This document shows positions 1 through 7,778 of a stretch of DNA of 18,570 nt, piece by piece (the first letter of the stretch is position 1; each line of letters starts with the position of its first letter). The DNA comes from an uncultured Burkholderiales bacterium (lineage in GTDB: Bacteria > Pseudomonadota > Gammaproteobacteria > Burkholderiales > Burkholderiaceae_C): the NCBI GenBank assembly GCA_903952885.1, contig CAJBHE010000188.1, positions 1 through 18,570 on the forward strand, written 5' to 3'. The notes beneath the pieces were generated by a model that was given only the letters and a program-made list of their open reading frames with translations, was not told the origin of the DNA and made no database searches. The position numbers were made by a program, and so were the translations under genes.

Positions 1-456
1 CAGGCCATGTTGCGCACGCAACTCACGCGCCACCACATCCATCAGCCCCACATTGCCGCCATGGGCGTTGAACACCAGCAGCTTCTTCACACCTGCTCGC
101 GCCACCGAAGCGCCGATGTCGCACCAAAGTTGAATCAAGGTTTGTGGCGACACATGCAATGTCCCCGCAAAAGCCATGTGTTCAGTACTCAGACCCAGAT
201 TTTGCGTGGGCAACACCAACACGGGATCGATCGCGGCCAAGTGCGTCAGTGCAGCATTCACCACGCCGTCCACCAACACCGTGTCGACTGAGAGAGGCAG
301 GTGCGGCCCATGTTGCTCGGTCGCGCCCAAAGGCAACACGGCCACGGTGCGCGCTGGGTCGAGGGCGGCGAAGTCGCGGGTGTTGAGCTCGGCCCAGCGG
401 TGCGAGGCCAAGGCTTGCTGAGTGTGGGGGCTGGTGTGCGAAGTCATGGTGGACAT
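1..456 (-). CDS. Creatininase-family amidohydrolase, C-terminal part cut off by the window edge
   Basis: The first 152 codons of a minus-strand gene that continues past base 1. The reading frame gives the creatininase signature: GATEQHGPHLP near residues 44-54, with E47, H49 and D58 as likely metal ligands, then GLSTEHMAFAGTL, then FNAHGGN with H132. Members of this family (creatinine amidohydrolase, the MftE peptidase, FAPy deformylase) are metal-dependent hydrolases of cyclic or amide C-N bonds. The substrate here cannot be named. I chose the ATG at 456 because GGGAAAG lies about five bases upstream; the in-frame ATG at 447 is the alternative. The gene is divergent from the dsbD-like gene, with 62 bases between the two starts, so both promoters must lie in or near that gap. 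I saw no clear -35/-10 pair there. Confidence 0.88.
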   Translation of the reverse strand, partial: MSTMTSHTSPHTQQALASHRWAELNTRDFAALDPARTVAVLPLGATEQHGPHLPLSVDTVLVDGVVNAALTHLAAIDPVLVLPTQNLGLSTEHMAFAGTLHVSPQTLIQLWCDIGASVARAGVKKLLVFNAHGGNVGLMDVVARELRAQHGL

Positions 457-518
457 CTTACTTTCCCGCCATGGCCCCTGAGGCGCATGGCTTGCATCGG
501 CTGGGTAACATCTAGCGC

Positions 519-2738
519 ATGCTCAAACTTATTTCTCGTCTTTGGTTGCTCGGCTGTTTGCTCGGCTCGGCATGGGCACAAGGCGTGCCCACCGCCGTGG
601 TCAGCACGCCGCAATTACGTGCTGAGTTATTGGCCCATGCGCCACAAGGTGTGCAAGCGGGCCAGCCGCTGTGGGTAGGCTTGCAGCTCACGCACCAGCC
701 CGAATGGCACACCTATTGGCGCAACCCGGGCGACTCTGGGCTGCCCACACAACTCGAACTCAATTTGCCCGCCGGCATCAGCGCGGGCGATGTGCTGTTC
801 CCCCTGCCGCACAAGCTCAAAGCGGGCAACCTCACCAACTACGGCTTCGAGAAAACTGTGTTGTTGGCCGTGCCGCTCACCGTGTCCAAGCAGTTCAAGG
901 CCAACGCCTCTCAAACGCTAGACATTCGGGTGCACGCCAACTGGCTGGTGTGCCGTCTTGAGTGCATCCCGCAAGAAGGCGACTTTACCTTGCGCATTCC
1001 AACCAACAGCAGCTTTGCGCCCCACACGGCAGCGTTTGAAGCCCTGCTGGCTGAGCAGCCCAAACCGTTGCCCACCGTCAAAGCCACCACCCGTTTTGAA
1101 GCACAACACATGGTGCTGCAAGTTAGCGGCTTGCCCTCATCACTGCAGGGCAAAACCTTGCAAGTGTTTCCAGACGCCGCTGAATTGGTGGCGTCTGCCA
1201 CCGAGCAACACCCACGCGCCAGCCAATCGTGGCAAGGCGAAGTGTGGACGGTGCAGCTGCCACTGAGCCATTTGCGCCTGATTGACCCCAAGCAAGTGAG
1301 CTTTTTGCTGACCTCGGAAGAGGGAACTGAGCGCCAAGGCTTTGCGGTGTCTACGCCCGTCACGCAAGCTTGGCCTGCCGTGTCTGAATTGCCCGCAACC
1401 GAAACGCCCGCGATTGCATTGCCTGCCAATGGCGAAAAGCCTCAGGGCTTCGCAGACTTGCTGAGCGTGGAAGGGCTCATTGGCTTTGTGTTGGCGTTGC
1501 TGGGCGCCTTTGTAGGCGGCCTGATCCTCAACCTCATGCCTTGCGTGTTGCCCGTGTTGGCCATCAAACTGCTGGGCTTTGCCCAACACAGCCGCGCCCA
1601 CCGTGCGCACCGCTTGGCGGGCATGGCCTACACCGCAGGTGTGGTGCTGAGCTTCTTGGCTTTAGGCGCTGGGGTGTTGGCCCTGCGTGCGGCGGGCGAA
1701 CAACTGGGCTGGGGCTTTCAGCTGCAGTCACCCGTGGTCGTCTGCGTACTGGCCGCGTTCTTCACGCTGATTGCGCTGAACTTATTTGGGCTCTTTGAGT
1801 TTGGGCAAATCTTGCCTTCGCGCGTAGCCAGTTTTCAATACAAACATCCGGTCATGGATGCAGCGCTCTCAGGCGTGCTGGCTGTGGCCGTGGCCTCGCC
1901 TTGCACTGCGCCGTTCATGGGCGCCTCGTTAGGGCTGGCGATGACCTTGCCCACTTGGCAAGCGCTCAGTATCTTTGTGGCTATGGGCTTGGGCCTTGCT
2001 TCGCCGTATTTGCTGGCCAGCTTCATGCCCGCCATCGCACGCCTGCTGCCGCACCCAGGGCCTTGGATGGTCACGCTGCGCCAATTGTTGGCGTTCCCCA
2101 TGTTGGCCACCGTGGTGTGGCTGCTGTGGGTGCTGGGCCAACAAACCAGCATTGATGCAGCCATGTTTGCTTTGGGCGGCTTGCTGCTGCTTGCGGCTTT
2201 TATTTGGGCGCTCAAATTGCACACGACAGCAGCACGGAGTTTGGCATGGCTGTTGGCTGCCGCCTTGGTTTGGGGCACGTTCAACTTTGCCGAAGAATTG
2301 GAAACACAAGCGAGCAGTGCAACGTCTATCAGCGCCTTGGCAGACACCAGCCCAATCAACGCAAGCCCCCCTCCTGGCCAACGTCCTATTTGGCAGCCTT
2401 GGTCCGAAGCTGCCGTGGCACAAAGCTTGGCCCAAGGCCGCCCGGTGTTTGTGGACTTCACCGCCGCTTGGTGCGTGACCTGCCAAATCAACAAAAAGTC
2501 CACGCTGTCTAACCCCATGGTGATGGCCGACTTTGCCGCACACCAAGTCCTGCTCATGCGCGCTGACTGGACGCGCCGCGACCCTGCCATCACTTCAGCG
2601 CTCTCATCTTTGAGCCGCAACGGCGTGCCGGTCTACGTGTTGTACGCGCCAGGCAAAGCGCCGTTGGTCTTGTCAGAGTTGCTCAGCGTGAGCAACATCA
2701 AAGAAGCGCTCGCCACCTTGCCCGCTACTCAACCATGA
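519..2738 (+). CDS. dsbD: Thiol:disulfide interchange protein, DsbD/ScsB type
   Basis: A 739-residue inner-membrane protein that should carry electrons from cytoplasmic thioredoxin to periplasmic thiol proteins. All three cysteine pairs of the family are present. The periplasmic N-terminal domain has C145/C149 in LVCRLEC. The CcdA-like membrane domain has C342 (MPCVLPV) and C462 (SPCTAPF). The C-terminal thioredoxin domain has WCVTC at 652-655. Residues 1-20 form a signal peptide ending AWA, with cleavage before Q21. The N-terminal domain, with WHTYWRNPGDSG, resembles ScsB-type proteins more than classical E. coli DsbD, so the partner may be a ScsC-like or other thiol protein instead of DsbC/CcmG. 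The stop overlaps the start of the next gene in ATGA, which implies one transcript. The name dsbD is used in the broad sense. Confidence 0.9.
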   Translation: MLKLISRLWLLGCLLGSAWAQGVPTAVVSTPQLRAELLAHAPQGVQAGQPLWVGLQLTHQPEWHTYWRNPGDSGLPTQLELNLPAGISAGDVLFPLPHKLKAGNLTNYGFEKTVLLAVPLTVSKQFKANASQTLDIRVHANWLVCRLECIPQEGDFTLRIPTNSSFAPHTAAFEALLAEQPKPLPTVKATTRFEAQHMVLQVSGLPSSLQGKTLQVFPDAAELVASATEQHPRASQSWQGEVWTVQLPLSHLRLIDPKQVSFLLTSEEGTERQGFAVSTPVTQAWPAVSELPATETPAIALPANGEKPQGFADLLSVEGLIGFVLALLGAFVGGLILNLMPCVLPVLAIKLLGFAQHSRAHRAHRLAGMAYTAGVVLSFLALGAGVLALRAAGEQLGWGFQLQSPVVVCVLAAFFTLIALNLFGLFEFGQILPSRVASFQYKHPVMDAALSGVLAVAVASPCTAPFMGASLGLAMTLPTWQALSIFVAMGLGLASPYLLASFMPAIARLLPHPGPWMVTLRQLLAFPMLATVVWLLWVLGQQTSIDAAMFALGGLLLLAAFIWALKLHTTAARSLAWLLAAALVWGTFNFAEELETQASSATSISALADTSPINASPPPGQRPIWQPWSEAAVAQSLAQGRPVFVDFTAAWCVTCQINKKSTLSNPMVMADFAAHQVLLMRADWTRRDPAITSALSSLSRNGVPVYVLYAPGKAPLVLSELLSVSNIKEALATLPATQP

Positions 2739-3139
2739 TCCAAACCGCTGTTCGACAGAGCCTTGCCCACTGCAAAACCATCGCTGTGGTGGGCCTGTCT
2801 CCCAAACCGCACCGCGACAGTTTTCGGGTGGCCAAGTACATGCAAGACCACGGATTTCGCATCGTGCCTATCAACCCGAATGCGCATGAGGTGTTGGGCG
2901 AAAAAGCCTATGCCTCGCTCACCGAAGCAGAGCAGCACGAACGCATCGACATGGTCAACTGTTTTCGCAACGCCGAAGACATTCCACCCATTGCGGCAGA
3001 AGCTATTGCCATGGGGGCCAAATCGCTTTGGTTGCAGCTCGGCGTGGTGAATGATGCAGCCGCCAAAGAAGCAACAGACGCTGGCTTGGTCGTGGTGCAA
3101 AACCTTTGCTTGATGGTTGAACACCGTCAACTGGGCTAA
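2735..3139 (+). CDS. CoA-binding domain protein (YccU-like)
   Basis: A 134-residue soluble protein consisting of a single Rossmann-like CoA-binding domain, as in E. coli YccU. The nucleotide-binding turn is at the N-terminus, with VVGLSPKPHRDS around residues 18-29, followed by the strand ending VPINPN. Late in the chain LWLQLGVVN matches the conserved second half of the family. Proteins of this family bind CoA in structures, but a cellular role is not established. Its ATG lies inside the ATGA that ends the dsbD-like gene, so translation is probably coupled to it. hemE begins 25 bases after its stop. No transfer or damage is visible. Confidence 0.88.
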   Translation: MIQTAVRQSLAHCKTIAVVGLSPKPHRDSFRVAKYMQDHGFRIVPINPNAHEVLGEKAYASLTEAEQHERIDMVNCFRNAEDIPPIAAEAIAMGAKSLWLQLGVVNDAAAKEATDAGLVVVQNLCLMVEHRQLG

Positions 3140-3164
3140 GCCCGTCCTCGGCGACAATATCGCC

Positions 3165-4271
3165 ATGTTTGCACCACTCCAAAACGACACCTTTTTGCGC
3201 GCTTGCATGCGCCAAGCCACCGACCACACCCCCGTTTGGCTCATGCGCCAAGCGGGACGCTATTTGCCCGAGTACTGCGCCACACGCGCCAAGGCAGGCA
3301 GCTTCATGGGCTTGGCCACCAACACCGACTTCGCCACCGAAGTCACCCTGCAGCCGCTCGAGCGCTACCCGCTTGATGCCGCCATTTTGTTCAGCGACAT
3401 CTTGACCGTGCCCGATGCCATGGGCTTGGGCTTGTCTTTCGCCCAAGGCGAAGGCCCCAAGTTCGCCAAGAACGTGCGCAACGAAGCTGCGGTGAACGAA
3501 CTGGCTGTGCCCGACATGGCCAAACTGCGCTATGTGTTTGACGCCGTCACCTCCATTCGCAAAGCACTCAACGGTCGCGTGCCTTTGATTGGCTTCTCTG
3601 GCAGCCCTTGGACCTTGGCTTGCTACATGGTCGAAGGCGCAGGTTCAGACGACTACCGCCACGTCAAAACTCTGATGTACAGCCGCCCAGACCTGATGCA
3701 CCGCCTCTTGGAAATCAACGCCGACGCGGTAGCCCTGTACCTCAACACCCAAATCGAAGCCGGCGCACAAGCCGTGATGATTTTTGACAGCTGGGGCGGC
3801 GTGCTGGCCGATGGCATGTTCCAACAGTTCAGCATGGCCTACACCAAGCGTGTGTTGGCACAGCTCAAGCGCTCGCACGATGGCGCAGTGATTCCCCGCT
3901 TGGTTTTCACCAAAGGCGGCGGCTTGTGGTTGTCCGAAATGGCCGAGCTCGACTGCGAAGTGCTGGGCGTGGATTGGACGGTTAACTTGACCCAAGCTCG
4001 CACTCAAGTGGGCGGCCAAGTGGGCGGCCCAGGCAAAGCCCTGCAAGGCAATTTGGACCCCAACTCGCTGTTTGCCCCCGCAGACGCGATCGCGGCTGAA
4101 GCCCGACGGGTGTTGGACGACTTTGGCAAGCCCCACACCGACACCACCACGACGGGCCCAACCCAAATCTTCAACTTGGGCCATGGCATCAGCCAATTCA
4201 CCCCGCCCGATAGCGTGGGCGTGTTGGTGGAGGCGGTGCACACTCACTCGCGTGCGTTGAGAAAACCTTGA
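3165..4271 (+). CDS. hemE: Uroporphyrinogen decarboxylase
   Basis: A 368-residue enzyme that removes the four acetate carboxyls of uroporphyrinogen III to give coproporphyrinogen III in haem synthesis; it acts in the cytoplasm and needs no cofactor. Visible family motifs are RQAGRY at 28-33, FSDI with the substrate-binding aspartate D78, GFSGSPWTLACYMVEG, IFDSWGG and LGHG with H340. I placed the start at the ATG at 3165 because the protein then begins MFAPLQNDTFLRA, as HemE proteins do. An in-frame ATG at 3117 would add 16 residues with no family character and would overlap the upstream gene. No strong ribosome binding site is seen at 3165. It appears to be the last gene of the dsbD-like / CoA-binding / hemE run. 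A five-base hairpin without a T-run (4267-4283) is too weak to call a terminator. Confidence 0.97.
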   Translation: MFAPLQNDTFLRACMRQATDHTPVWLMRQAGRYLPEYCATRAKAGSFMGLATNTDFATEVTLQPLERYPLDAAILFSDILTVPDAMGLGLSFAQGEGPKFAKNVRNEAAVNELAVPDMAKLRYVFDAVTSIRKALNGRVPLIGFSGSPWTLACYMVEGAGSDDYRHVKTLMYSRPDLMHRLLEINADAVALYLNTQIEAGAQAVMIFDSWGGVLADGMFQQFSMAYTKRVLAQLKRSHDGAVIPRLVFTKGGGLWLSEMAELDCEVLGVDWTVNLTQARTQVGGQVGGPGKALQGNLDPNSLFAPADAIAAEARRVLDDFGKPHTDTTTTGPTQIFNLGHGISQFTPPDSVGVLVEAVHTHSRALRKP

Positions 4272-4327
4272 AGAAAGCTCAAGAAATAGTGTGTCAAGAC
4301 ATCAAAAGTTTTACTTCAACTTGATAC

Positions 4328-4336
4328 TTATGCACA
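4328..4336 (+). promoter_or_regulatory. DnaA box (perfect TTATNCACA)
   Basis: The sequence TTATGCACA matches the DnaA-binding consensus at every position. It sits 57 bases after the hemE stop, just before the most AT-rich part of the intergenic region, and has the same orientation as the second box. Binding by DnaA is inferred from sequence only. Confidence 0.55.
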
Positions 4337-4382
4337 AAAAAGAGGATTAACGGTATGGTCTTTAAATTTTCTTTTTTTCTTC

Positions 4383-4397
4383 ATCAAATCATTTGAT
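4383..4397. repeat. 15-base perfect palindrome ATCAAAT-C-ATTTGAT
   Basis: Seven-base arms around a single central C in the AT-rich region, 222 bases before the priA start. The symmetry fits a dimeric regulator operator, but I cannot match it to a named regulator. It is not the FNR pattern, whose half-sites are ordered the other way round. It is too AT-rich and lacks the right flank to be a terminator. Confidence 0.4.
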
Positions 4398-4513
4398 ATT
4401 TCAGTAAGTTATTGATTCATATAGGATTCTTAGGTTGCATTTTTTTGAGGCAATCTGTCCCAAGCCTTGATTCATGCGCCTCGAGAGCCACTCAACCGTA
4501 GATATCAACAAAG

Positions 4514-4522
4514 TTATCCACA
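4514..4522 (+). promoter_or_regulatory. DnaA box (perfect TTATCCACA)
   Basis: This is the classical strong DnaA box sequence, 97 bases before the priA start and 186 bases from the first box, in the same orientation. Just downstream is the weak candidate promoter at 4550-4577, so DnaA bound here could affect priA transcription. That is inference. Confidence 0.6.
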
Positions 4523-4618
4523 AAAATACTGAGCTTTCGGTGATCTCTATTGAAATCAACGACTTAAGGCCTTTATTGCCAAAACACCTGAGCAAACCAC
4601 CCCAACTCACCGCTTGAC

Positions 4619-6721
4619 ATGTCGCACCAAATTTCAGTGATGGTTCACACCCCCGCGCACAGCGGCATCGGTGGCGCACTCACCTACGAAAGCGACACTA
4701 CGCATGCACCGGGCACTTTGGTGCGTGTGCCACTGGGTAGCCGAGAGTTGCTGGGTGTAGTCTGGGATGAGGCCGAGCAGCATGCCCAAAGTGACCATGC
4801 TGCCACCATGCAACTGCGATCGGTCGCCAGCGTGCTCGAAAGCCTCACGCCGCTCAGCGCCCACTGGCGCCAGCTGGTGAAATTTGCCGCCCATTACTAC
4901 CAGCGAAGCGCGGGCGAAGTGGCCTTGTCCGCTCTGCCCAGCCAGCTGCGTGATCTGAGCGCCGAGCAATGGGCACGCCGCTTAAAGCGCAAGCCCAAAG
5001 CGCTCGCAGCTTTTGAAAGCACCACGCCAACCATTCCCACCCCCACCGACGAACAAGCCCAAGTGCTGGCCGACATCGCCGCACACAAAGGCCCGTTCTT
5101 GCTGTTTGGCAACACGGGCAGCGGCAAGACCGAGGTGTATTTGCGCGCAGCCCAATCCGTGCTGGAACAAAACCCAAAGGCACAGATTTTGGTCATGGTG
5201 CCCGAGATCAACCTCACGCCCCAACTGGAAGCGCGATTTCGCGCCCGCTTCGCACCGCAGTGGGGCACTGGCTGTTTGGTGTCCATGCACAGCAGCCTCA
5301 CACCCGCGCAGCGCCTGAAAAACTGGCTGGCAGCGCACAGCGGCGAAGCGCGCATTGTGTTGGGCACGCGCATGGCCGTGTTTGCATCCATGCCGCATTT
5401 GCAGCTGATCGTGGTGGATGAGGAACACGACCCCAGCTACAAACAGCAAGAAGGTGCACGCTACTCCGCGCGTGACTTGGCGGTGTATCGCGGACAGCTC
5501 GAGGGTGCCAAAGTCATTCTGGGCTCGGCCACACCGTCACTAGAAAGCTGGCACCAAAGCCGCTCCGCAACGGAGTCAGAACCAGCTGGCCGCTACATGC
5601 GCTTGGCCATGCCCTCACGCGTAGGCCAAGGCGCGTTGCCTTTGGTGCGCCGCGTGGACATGAACCGCCAACCCTACAAGACTGTGTTCTCCAACCACCT
5701 GCTCGACGCCATGCGCGAGCGCGTGACGCGTGGCGAACAAATCTTGGTGCTACTCAACCGCCGTGGCTACGCGCCCGTGCTCAGCTGCAACGATTGCGGC
5801 TGGAAAAGCGAATGCCCGCATTGCAGCGCCTACCGCGTGTTCCACAAACTCGATCGCACCTTGCGCTGCCACCACTGCGGTTTCACGCAGCCTGTGCCGC
5901 GTGCGTGCCCGACTTGCGGCAACTTAGACATCAGCCCCTTAGGCCGAGGCACTGAGCAACTTGAAGAACATTTGGCTGAACTGCTGGTTGATTTACGACG
6001 GCCTGACGGCGAACCCATTCGCATCGCCCGCATAGACGCCGACAGCACACGTCTTAAAGGCGAGCTAGAGCGCCAGCTGGCCGAGGTACACGCAGGCGCG
6101 GTAGATGTGCTGGTGGGCACGCAAATGATTGCCAAGGGCCACGACTTCAGGCGCGTCACCTTGGTGGCCGCGCTCAATACCGACGGTGCTTTGTTCTCAA
6201 GTGACTTCCGTGCGCCCGAACGTTTGTTCAGCTTGCTCATGCAAGCCGCTGGGCGTGCAGGGCGCGACGCCAACATGAGCTTGGTCAGCCCCTGCGAGAT
6301 GTGGGTGCAAAGCCATCACCCGCTGCACCCGCTATTTGAAGCCCTCAAACAACACGATTACCCCGCCTTCGCGGAGCAGCAACTGAAAGAACGCGAGCAA
6401 GCCACCTTGCCGCCGTTTAGCTTCCAAGCTTTGGTGCGGGCAGAGGCAAGAAGCCAAGAAACAGCGCAAGGCTTCTTAAATGCCGCACGCGATGCTGGCG
6501 CTGCATTGGCCGATGAACTGCTGGTCGATTTGTATCCCGCCGTACCCATGACGATTCAACGCGTGGCCGACATCGAACGTGCGCAAATGTTGATTGAATG
6601 CACGTCACGTAAAGCTCTGCAACATTTTTTGGCCCATTGGCAGGCAGATATGCAGAGGCTACGCAGTGCACATCGGCAGGTGATTCGCTGGGCGGTGGAC
6701 GTGGACCCTCTGGCAATTTAA
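4619..6721 (+). CDS. priA: Primosomal protein N', replication-restart helicase PriA
   Basis: A 700-residue superfamily 2 helicase that recognises stalled forks and D-loops and starts reloading of the replicative helicase. The N-terminal DNA-binding part has the family look (APGTLVRVPLGSRELLGVVW). Walker A is GNTGSGKT at 164-171, and Walker B/motif II is DEEH at 267-270. All eight zinc-binding cysteines are present as four CxxC pairs: 390/393, 399/402, 417/420 and 430/433. Motifs V and VI are intact (GTQMIAKGHDF, QAAGRAGR). Length is close to the usual 700-730. The ATG at 4619 gives a family-like N-terminus; no good ribosome binding site precedes it. The gene follows the DnaA-box region and converges on the AEC transporter gene, with 25 bases between the two stops. 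Confidence 0.97.
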   Translation: MSHQISVMVHTPAHSGIGGALTYESDTTHAPGTLVRVPLGSRELLGVVWDEAEQHAQSDHAATMQLRSVASVLESLTPLSAHWRQLVKFAAHYYQRSAGEVALSALPSQLRDLSAEQWARRLKRKPKALAAFESTTPTIPTPTDEQAQVLADIAAHKGPFLLFGNTGSGKTEVYLRAAQSVLEQNPKAQILVMVPEINLTPQLEARFRARFAPQWGTGCLVSMHSSLTPAQRLKNWLAAHSGEARIVLGTRMAVFASMPHLQLIVVDEEHDPSYKQQEGARYSARDLAVYRGQLEGAKVILGSATPSLESWHQSRSATESEPAGRYMRLAMPSRVGQGALPLVRRVDMNRQPYKTVFSNHLLDAMRERVTRGEQILVLLNRRGYAPVLSCNDCGWKSECPHCSAYRVFHKLDRTLRCHHCGFTQPVPRACPTCGNLDISPLGRGTEQLEEHLAELLVDLRRPDGEPIRIARIDADSTRLKGELERQLAEVHAGAVDVLVGTQMIAKGHDFRRVTLVAALNTDGALFSSDFRAPERLFSLLMQAAGRAGRDANMSLVSPCEMWVQSHHPLHPLFEALKQHDYPAFAEQQLKEREQATLPPFSFQALVRAEARSQETAQGFLNAARDAGAALADELLVDLYPAVPMTIQRVADIERAQMLIECTSRKALQHFLAHWQADMQRLRSAHRQVIRWAVDVDPLAI

Positions 6722-6728
6722 AACATCG

Positions 6729-6741
6729 GCGGCAGAGCCGC
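6729..6741. terminator. Small GC hairpin between convergent genes
   Basis: GCGGC-AGA-GCCGC forms a five-base-pair stem with a three-base loop in the gap between the stops of priA and the transporter gene. There is no T-run on either side, so a rho-independent role is doubtful. It is the only candidate in the gap. Confidence 0.25.
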
Positions 6742-6746
6742 GCGAC

Positions 6747-7715
6747 TTATCCGTTCAGTAAGACCACAGCCCCGGAGAATGTAAAAAAGGCCGCCGCAGT
6801 GCTGACCAAAATAATCATCGCAATGCGCCCCGTGTCAGCGCCAAACCGCTCGGACAACAAAGCCACATTGCTGGCGCTCGGCAACGCCGCCACCAGCACC
6901 ACCACCACCATGGTGAAGCGCTGAATCTCAAATCCCATTTGCACCGCGCTGGCCAATACCAGCAACACCAGCACGGGGTGCAAGATCAATTTAAAAATAG
7001 CCACAGGCAAAAAGTCGCGCCATAGTATGGGCGGATGGTCACTTTCTTTCACGCGAATTTGTGAACGCGCCAGCACAGCGCCAATCGTGAACAACGCCAC
7101 GGGCGAAGCTGCATCGGCCAACAATCCAACAGTTTTGCCAAAAGGACCAATCAATTCATAGTCCATCGCCGAGGCGGCTGCGCCCAAGCAAATCGCCCAT
7201 GGCATGGGGTTGGTCAGCACGCCTTTCAAGGCGCTTCTGGCCGCGCGGCTCGCACCGTGCTCATCTGCGCCATCTAAGCGCGACAAGGCAATGCACAGCG
7301 AGGTGGTAACAACCATGTCTACCACGATGGTCACGATGGCGGGGCCAGCCGCAGACGCCCCCAGCAAGGCAACCAACAAAGGCACACCCATGAAGCCGGT
7401 ATTCGGAAACGCGCCTACCAGAGCGCCAAACGATGCGTCGTTCCAGCCAATGCGTTTGTTCAAGCTGACCGTCACCACAAAACCCACCATCAAAACTGCA
7501 CACAGCGCATAGGCACAAAACAGGGTGACATCTAGCAATTGCACGACGGGCGTGCTCGCGCCAAAACGATACAACATGCACGGCAGGGCAAAAAACAACA
7601 CGAAGCCGTTCAGGCCAGGGATTGCTTCCAACGGCAACATGCGTCGATGCGCCGCCACAAAGCCAGCCAGCACCAGCGCAAAAAAGGGGAAAGTAACCAA
7701 GAGAATATTCAGCAC
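6747..7715 (-). CDS. AEC (auxin efflux carrier) family transporter
   Basis: A 322-residue, very hydrophobic membrane protein with the AEC-family layout of two five-helix halves. The first half opens with a helix (ILLVTFPFFALVLAGF) and the conserved stretch PGLNGFVLFFALPCML. Later come FMGVPLLVALLG, and in the second half NPMPWAIC, SPVALFTIGAVLA and LHPVLVLLV. Bacterial members export or import small organic acids such as malate or malonate; the substrate here cannot be told. The start is a GTG directly preceded by an in-frame TAA, so no upstream extension is possible, and no ribosome binding site is obvious. It is divergent from rep (63 bases) and convergent with priA, so it is probably transcribed alone and unrelated to its helicase neighbours. 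Confidence 0.92.
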   Translation of the reverse strand: MLNILLVTFPFFALVLAGFVAAHRRMLPLEAIPGLNGFVLFFALPCMLYRFGASTPVVQLLDVTLFCAYALCAVLMVGFVVTVSLNKRIGWNDASFGALVGAFPNTGFMGVPLLVALLGASAAGPAIVTIVVDMVVTTSLCIALSRLDGADEHGASRAARSALKGVLTNPMPWAICLGAAASAMDYELIGPFGKTVGLLADAASPVALFTIGAVLARSQIRVKESDHPPILWRDFLPVAIFKLILHPVLVLLVLASAVQMGFEIQRFTMVVVVLVAALPSASNVALLSERFGADTGRIAMIILVSTAAAFFTFSGAVVLLNG

Positions 7716-7778
7716 TTAGGTATTTTGCCTTGTGGCCCGACCAGTATCATGTTCAGCTCTCACACAACTGTCCCTCGA

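Larger units (their letters stand above)
4272..4618. other. AT-rich intergenic region between hemE and priA
   Basis: 347 bases without a convincing gene. By eye only about one third of bases are G or C, clearly below the flanking genes; 4321-4440 is the most AT-rich, and a more GC-rich patch lies near 4448-4495. It holds two perfect DnaA boxes in the same orientation (4328-4336 and 4514-4522), a perfect palindrome (4383-4397), a nine-base direct repeat TTGATTCAT (4412-4420 and 4467-4475) and T-runs. A possible weak sigma-70 promoter for priA is TTGAAA at 4550-4555 with TTTATT at 4572-4577 (16-base spacer). A 13-codon frame with an SD-like AGAGGA occurs at 4355-4396. A minus-strand frame at 4401-4679 has no family features and overlaps the start of priA; I did not call it. 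Confidence 0.75.

Noticed and set aside
1835..2620. Minus-strand open frame of 261 codons opposite the dsbD-like gene
   Set aside because: Antisense shadow of the membrane and thioredoxin domains; no motif or ribosome binding site.
3117..3164. Upstream ATG that would extend HemE by 16 residues
   Set aside because: It overlaps the CoA-binding gene, and the added residues do not resemble HemE; the ATG at 3165 gives a normal N-terminus.
4272..4618. Chromosome replication origin in the hemE-priA gap
   Set aside because: Only two DnaA boxes, no dnaA or dnaN in view, and rpoC would be transcribed towards the site, which is rare for an origin-proximal rpoC. Kept as a DnaA-site finding only.
4401..4679. 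Minus-strand open frame of 92 codons in the hemE-priA gap
   Set aside because: It overlaps the priA start, no family resemblance, and its composition follows the AT-rich DNA.
7539..7778. Long N-terminal extension of the Rep frame
   Set aside because: It is antisense to the start of the transporter gene, is basic and low in family character, and Rep homology begins just after 7779.
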